NCBI GenBank assembly: GCA_001783465.1
Contig: MFMI01000031.1
Span: 3,921-11,283 of the forward strand
Direction: 5' to 3'
Source of the DNA: Candidatus Kaiserbacteria bacterium RIFCSPLOWO2_02_FULL_54_13
GTDB lineage: Bacteria > Patescibacteriota > Minisyncoccia > Phycocordibacterales > Phycocordibacteraceae
DNA length: 7,363 bases
Numbering within the stretch: the first letter of the stretch is position 1; each line of letters starts with the position of its first letter. Shown one piece after another: positions 4,962 to 7,363 of the stretch. The notes under the pieces are model-generated. The model saw only the letters and a program-made list of their open reading frames with translations. It did no database searches and was not told the DNA's origin. The position numbers and the translations under genes were made by a program.

Positions 4962-5644
4962 GATTTCTTTTTCTTCTTGATATCGCTGTCGGCCCATAAT
5001 TTCGGAAGCATCGCTGTCGGCCCCCATGATTTTTTCAGTTGTTGGATATCACGTGAGGCCTGGTATTTACCAGTGTTCGTGTAATCATTTTTTAAAATAG
5101 AACCGGTCTCGAAAAAGATAATCTGTGCAATACGCCGTCCAACCACTAACGGAATCAGATAGTTTTTTGAATTGTTCGTTATCTCCATCGTCCACCGATT
5201 AACGTATCCCACATCACCCCATCCGGCACATTTGCATACTTCGATGAAATTACGACCCATAGAGGAACGTGCCTTCATCATCGTCGTTACAATGTCGCGG
5301 CCGCCGATGAACTCATTCGTGTGCGCGAGGATTGTCTCGCCCGGGCGGAGCATAATGACTTTATCGTTTGGGCTGATCCCGTCCCATTCGAACTTGTACT
5401 TTTTGAATGCCTCTTTTGCAATGACTGCGCGCTCAACTTTATTTGCACCCCACACATGTTCCGTGTGTTCCTTGCTCCAGATGTTGTATAAACTATGGTT
5501 GTATTTAGGTTGCTGTTCCCGAAAAAACCACTCGCCGAGCGTGACATCGTAGCTTGAGGTCGCGAGATTCTTACGGGTAAATGGTTCGATAACAATCGTT
5601 CCAGCCTTTTTATGTTCGAGTATTTTTTTGTCTGAAAGTGCCAT
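4958..5644 (-). CDS. dcd: dCTP deaminase family protein
   Basis: From the ATG at 5644 the protein has 228 residues and belongs to the dCTP deaminase/dUTPase superfamily. Dcd deaminates dCTP to dUTP, or to dUMP in bifunctional forms, feeding dTMP synthesis. Key segments: SSYDVTLGEWFF (30-41), ARSSMGRNFIEV (125-136, the 'ARSS' motif), GYVNRWTMEITN (146-157, with Glu154 at the deaminase catalytic Glu position, absent from plain dUTPases), GRRIAQIIF (169-177) and TGKYQ (191-195). The tail ends in five lysines. An upstream in-frame ATG at 5716 is rejected because it would run through the thyX terminator. A TACAAT -10 ends 7 nt before the chosen ATG, implying a leaderless mRNA. The stop overlaps the folA start. 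GC of 5101-5220 is about 44% by hand count, far below thyX, suggesting a different history. Whether it also has dUTPase activity cannot be read from the sequence. Confidence 0.88.
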   Translation of the reverse strand: MALSDKKILEHKKAGTIVIEPFTRKNLATSSYDVTLGEWFFREQQPKYNHSLYNIWSKEHTEHVWGANKVERAVIAKEAFKKYKFEWDGISPNDKVIMLRPGETILAHTNEFIGGRDIVTTMMKARSSMGRNFIEVCKCAGWGDVGYVNRWTMEITNNSKNYLIPLVVGRRIAQIIFFETGSILKNDYTNTGKYQASRDIQQLKKSWGPTAMLPKLWADSDIKKKKKS

Positions 5645-5651
5645 GAGAAGA

Positions 5652-5657
5652 ATTGTA
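5652..5657 (-). promoter_or_regulatory. -10 element for dcd-folA
   Basis: On the minus strand TACAAT (5657 to 5652) ends 7 nt before the dcd ATG at 5644. It lies just after the thyX terminator, so dcd-folA needs its own promoter. The position 17 bp upstream reads TTTCTT, a poor -35 lying inside the terminator T-tract, so the promoter is only moderately supported. Confidence 0.4.
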
Positions 5658-5670
5658 CGCCAGGGAGAGT

Positions 5671-5703
5671 AAAAAAGAAACGCGGCACCCTTTCGGATGC
5701 CGC
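5671..5703 (-). terminator. Intrinsic terminator of the thyX-like gene
   Basis: Read on the minus strand, GCGGCATCC (5703-5695) pairs with GGGTGCCGC (5690-5682) over nine base pairs including one G-U, closed by a GAAA tetraloop. It is followed by GTTTCTTTTTT down to 5671. It lies 15 bp after the thyX-like stop and before dcd, so it separates the two transcription units. Confidence 0.85.
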
Positions 5704-5718
5704 AGAAACCAAGCAAGC

Positions 5719-7077
5719 TTAGTCGGTGCGTACGATATCATGAGTTCCTCGTTTCACGTCGAAACGATCTGGATCGGTGTCGAGGTGCAACACCAACCCG
5801 TCGGTACTGAACCGATCGGAAAGCACCTCTGCCATTTGCCGAGCTCGTTTACGTAGTGTTGGATGAACAAATCTCGTTGCACGAAGTTCGACTAGGTAGG
5901 TGAGTGCCCGTAGGTCTCCCGTGATCCGGATAGCCGTTCGGAATCCCATCGGTAGATAGTATTGCACCATCTCCGGTGAGACGCCGAGAGCGCGCACGTC
6001 GCTCACGTACTGTGTGAGAAGCTCATTTGCCTTCTCACGCAGAGCTTCCGGCAGTTCTGCGAGATACCACGGCTCGAATCCGTGTCGATCGGTCAGGAGC
6101 GGCATGCGGATAGTCAGGGGGCGGTGCCTCTGAATATCTCGGAACGAGCCGAAGTCGAGCAAGAAGCGGAACTCCGCAAGGCCACATTCCCGTATCGGAT
6201 ACGGTAATTCGACCTTGTTATTCGGTCGCTTCACAAGCGCTTCCCGATATTCGGCAAGACGCTCACGATTCACGTCGTCGCGGACCAGGACGAACTCGGG
6301 GAAGTCCGGTTCGTCATAGTACGTGTAGAGCCACCCGCAGAGTTCTTGGTATGCCTCGGTTTCTTCATAACGCTTGTCCGAGAACGAACTGGGGAACGCC
6401 TGCAACAGCGCTCGCTCTGCGGCATCGGCGACGGCGCGGACTTCTGCGAGCGGATGATGACGGAGGACAGGGAGGCGGTCAGCAAACTGTCGAAGCTCGC
6501 CGACCCAGGCGAGATTAGTTGCCGCTCCTGCGGGCAAAAACGCTCGCATGGTGTCAAATGCCCTTGCCTTGATCGCCTTTTCGTAGACTTTTTCGTCCTC
6601 GTCGGTGTTTCGCGGAAACCGCTCACGAAGCACTGGGAGCATTACATTGAGTCCCTCGAGATAGAAGGTGCGCAAACGTTCGAGAAGAGAGTGCGACGCA
6701 ACCGTACCTATCGGATCAATGAATCGCTGTGCCGAGAAATCCACGTAACGGGTCGAGACTTCTTGTCCGTTGTAGAGAGGAAAGTCCTGAACCGCTTTAG
6801 CGACGAGCATCGAAACGCCCTCGATGAAGACGCTCGTTGTAGCATTGTCGCCGACTGATTTGTGTCCGTACCCTACATAGAATGTGGACATGAATTTGTC
6901 GGAGCCCTTTTCAGCCAGAACCGAAAGGTGGCTACGAATGCCGCCCGGCGACCGGCTATGGAGCGCCGCGAGCATCGCCTGCGATTCTGGGTTGATGGTC
7001 GCGCCAGTATCGAGCACGAGCACTTCACCACCACCCGGAAGCTCGATGAGTTTATGGGAAAGATCTTCGATTTTCAT
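5719..7077 (-). CDS. ThyX-type FAD-dependent thymidylate synthase, duplicated-fold form
   Basis: At 452 residues this is about twice the usual 200-250 of ThyX, and it reads as two ThyX-like halves. ThyX makes dTMP from dUMP using methylene-THF, FAD and NADPH. The N-half has STFYVGYGHKSVGD (64-77), QEVSTRYVDF (105-114, matching the 'NE.S.RY' half of the ThyX signature) and MRAFLPAGAATNLAWVGELR (177-196). The C-half has FRDIQRHRPLTIRMPLL (312-328, the 'RHR' half) and YYLPMGFRTAIRITGDLRAL (373-392). The signature is thus split, each half keeping a different part. The ATG at 7077 has a good Shine-Dalgarno (AGGAGA, minus strand 7088-7083) 5 nt upstream. tmk is divergent upstream; dcd and folA follow after a terminator. 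The family call is strong; catalytic competence is inferred. I give no symbol because it is not a canonical ThyX. Confidence 0.85.
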   Translation of the reverse strand: MKIEDLSHKLIELPGGGEVLVLDTGATINPESQAMLAALHSRSPGGIRSHLSVLAEKGSDKFMSTFYVGYGHKSVGDNATTSVFIEGVSMLVAKAVQDFPLYNGQEVSTRYVDFSAQRFIDPIGTVASHSLLERLRTFYLEGLNVMLPVLRERFPRNTDEDEKVYEKAIKARAFDTMRAFLPAGAATNLAWVGELRQFADRLPVLRHHPLAEVRAVADAAERALLQAFPSSFSDKRYEETEAYQELCGWLYTYYDEPDFPEFVLVRDDVNRERLAEYREALVKRPNNKVELPYPIRECGLAEFRFLLDFGSFRDIQRHRPLTIRMPLLTDRHGFEPWYLAELPEALREKANELLTQYVSDVRALGVSPEMVQYYLPMGFRTAIRITGDLRALTYLVELRATRFVHPTLRKRARQMAEVLSDRFSTDGLVLHLDTDPDRFDVKRGTHDIVRTD

Positions 7078-7118
7078 AAGTATCTCCTGTGTGGGTAATG
7101 GATTATGAACCCGGATGT

Positions 7119-7147
7119 ACTATGCTCCTGGGACTGTCTTTTTGCAA
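7119..7147 (-). promoter_or_regulatory. Candidate promoter for the thyX-like gene
   Basis: On the minus strand TTGCAA (7147-7142) and CATAGT (7124-7119) are spaced by 17 bp, each matching four of six consensus bases. The leader would be about 35 nt and contains the AGGAGA ribosome-binding site at 7088-7083. A second hexamer, CATAAT (minus, about 7108-7103), matches the -10 better but has no -35. Confidence 0.4.
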
Positions 7148-7171
7148 TCATAGCGGTAGATGTTTTAACCA

Positions 7172-7180
7172 TGGTAGCAT
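7172..7180 (+). promoter_or_regulatory. Extended -10 promoter for tmk
   Basis: TGGTAGCAT is an extended -10 (TG at 7172-7173, TAGCAT at 7175-7180) ending 7 nt before the tmk ATG at 7188, the same geometry as at 1366-1374, so tmk is probably leaderless. No clear -35 is seen. TATGCT at 7121-7126 is an alternative -10 that would give a leader of about 60 nt. Confidence 0.4.
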
Positions 7181-7187
7181 CGAATTC

Positions 7188-7363
7188 ATGACACTCGGTA
7201 AATTTATCGTTCTGGACGGTAACGATGGATCCGGCAAGGCGACGCAATCGAAGCTATTGACGAGACGGCTTTCAGAGGAGAGCATCGCGTCCACAATAAT
7301 GGATTTCCCGGGGTATGATCGTAATCTCTTCGGAGCTCTCTTGGGAGAATGTCTCGCGGGTAC
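7188..7363 (+). CDS. tmk: Thymidylate kinase, 5' part (cut by window end)
   Basis: The first 58 codons are visible before the window ends. The protein starts MTLGKFIVLDGNDGSGKATQ, a Walker A P-loop of thymidylate-kinase type (canonical E/D-G-x-D-G-x-G-K-x-T-Q). It continues with a helix (SKLLTRRLSEE), then STIMDFPGYDRNLFGALLGECLAG, matching the 'FP.y....g.ll..yL.G' substrate-binding region of Tmk. The enzyme phosphorylates dTMP to dTDP with ATP. It is divergent from the thyX-like gene across a 110-bp shared upstream region. The ATG at 7188 has no Shine-Dalgarno. The C-terminal part, including the LID region, is outside the window. Confidence 0.88.
   Translation, partial: MTLGKFIVLDGNDGSGKATQSKLLTRRLSEESIASTIMDFPGYDRNLFGALLGECLAG

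Noticed and set aside
4962..5027. In-frame upstream extension of folA to an ATG at 5027
   Set aside because: It lies wholly inside the dcd coding end and encodes residues unlike DHFR; the ATG at 4961 overlaps the dcd stop as ATGA and gives a normal-length protein.
5645..5716. In-frame upstream extension of dcd to an ATG at 5716
   Set aside because: It would translate the thyX terminator stem and T-tract; the ATG at 5644 begins the typical Dcd N-terminus (MALSDKKILEH) and has a -10 just upstream.
6346..6858. 170-residue open frame antisense to the thyX-like gene
   Set aside because: It is the mirror of a GC-rich real gene, with Cys/Arg-rich low-complexity composition and no family motif; the minus-strand product is clearly ThyX-like.
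1..7363. CRISPR array, rRNA, tRNA or insertion-sequence transposase
   Set aside because: I found no regularly spaced repeats, no rRNA or tRNA consensus and no transposase or integrase motifs in any frame.

Overview
The window looks like a chromosomal piece of a Patescibacteria/CPR genome, most likely in the Parcubacteria (OD1) radiation. This is inferred from small genes, very tight spacing, translation starts mostly without Shine-Dalgarno sequences, a SIMPL-domain gene beside secE-nusG-rplK, and rplK with no rplA after it (loss of ribosomal protein L1 is known for the 'OD1-L1' Parcubacteria). Ribosomal and ThyX genes are GC-rich (120 bases of rplK hand-counted at about 62% GC). Parts of the retropepsin, amidohydrolase and dcd genes are nearer 45%, and one intergenic repeat is about 19%.

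Layout. 3-515 (+): 3' part of an uncharacterised, probably extracytoplasmic protein. 557-1363 (+): membrane-anchored SIMPL (DUF541) protein, with a TTGAAA-17-TATGCT promoter in the end of the preceding gene. 1382-1971 (+): a two-gene cassette of a 64-aa DUF5678-like protein and a retropepsin-like aspartic protease, joined by an ATGA overlap. 1980-2015 (+): a leftover copy of the last 11 codons plus stop of a SIMPL gene, followed at once by a strong hairpin. 2044-3522 (+): promoter, structured leader, secE, nusG, an AT-rich inverted-arm repeat, then rplK. 3643-4428 (+): N-formylglutamate amidohydrolase-family gene with its own strong Shine-Dalgarno, ended by a terminator. 7077 down to 4461 (-): thyX-like gene, terminator, dcd, folA. 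7188-7363 (+): start of tmk, divergent from thyX and cut by the window edge.

The right-hand genes form a dTMP module. Dcd deaminates dCTP, the ThyX-type enzyme methylates dUMP to dTMP, Tmk phosphorylates dTMP, and DHFR supplies tetrahydrofolate. The left-hand core cluster serves protein export (SecE), transcription elongation (NusG) and the ribosomal GTPase centre (L11).

Most worth a second look: (1) the SIMPL 3'-end duplication flanking the DUF5678/retropepsin cassette; (2) the ThyX-like protein, a tandem duplication of the fold with the ThyX signature split between its halves; (3) a palindrome plus terminator-like hairpin between the secE promoter and the secE start; (4) -10 elements exactly 7 nt before several start codons, implying leaderless mRNAs beside genes with strong Shine-Dalgarno sites.
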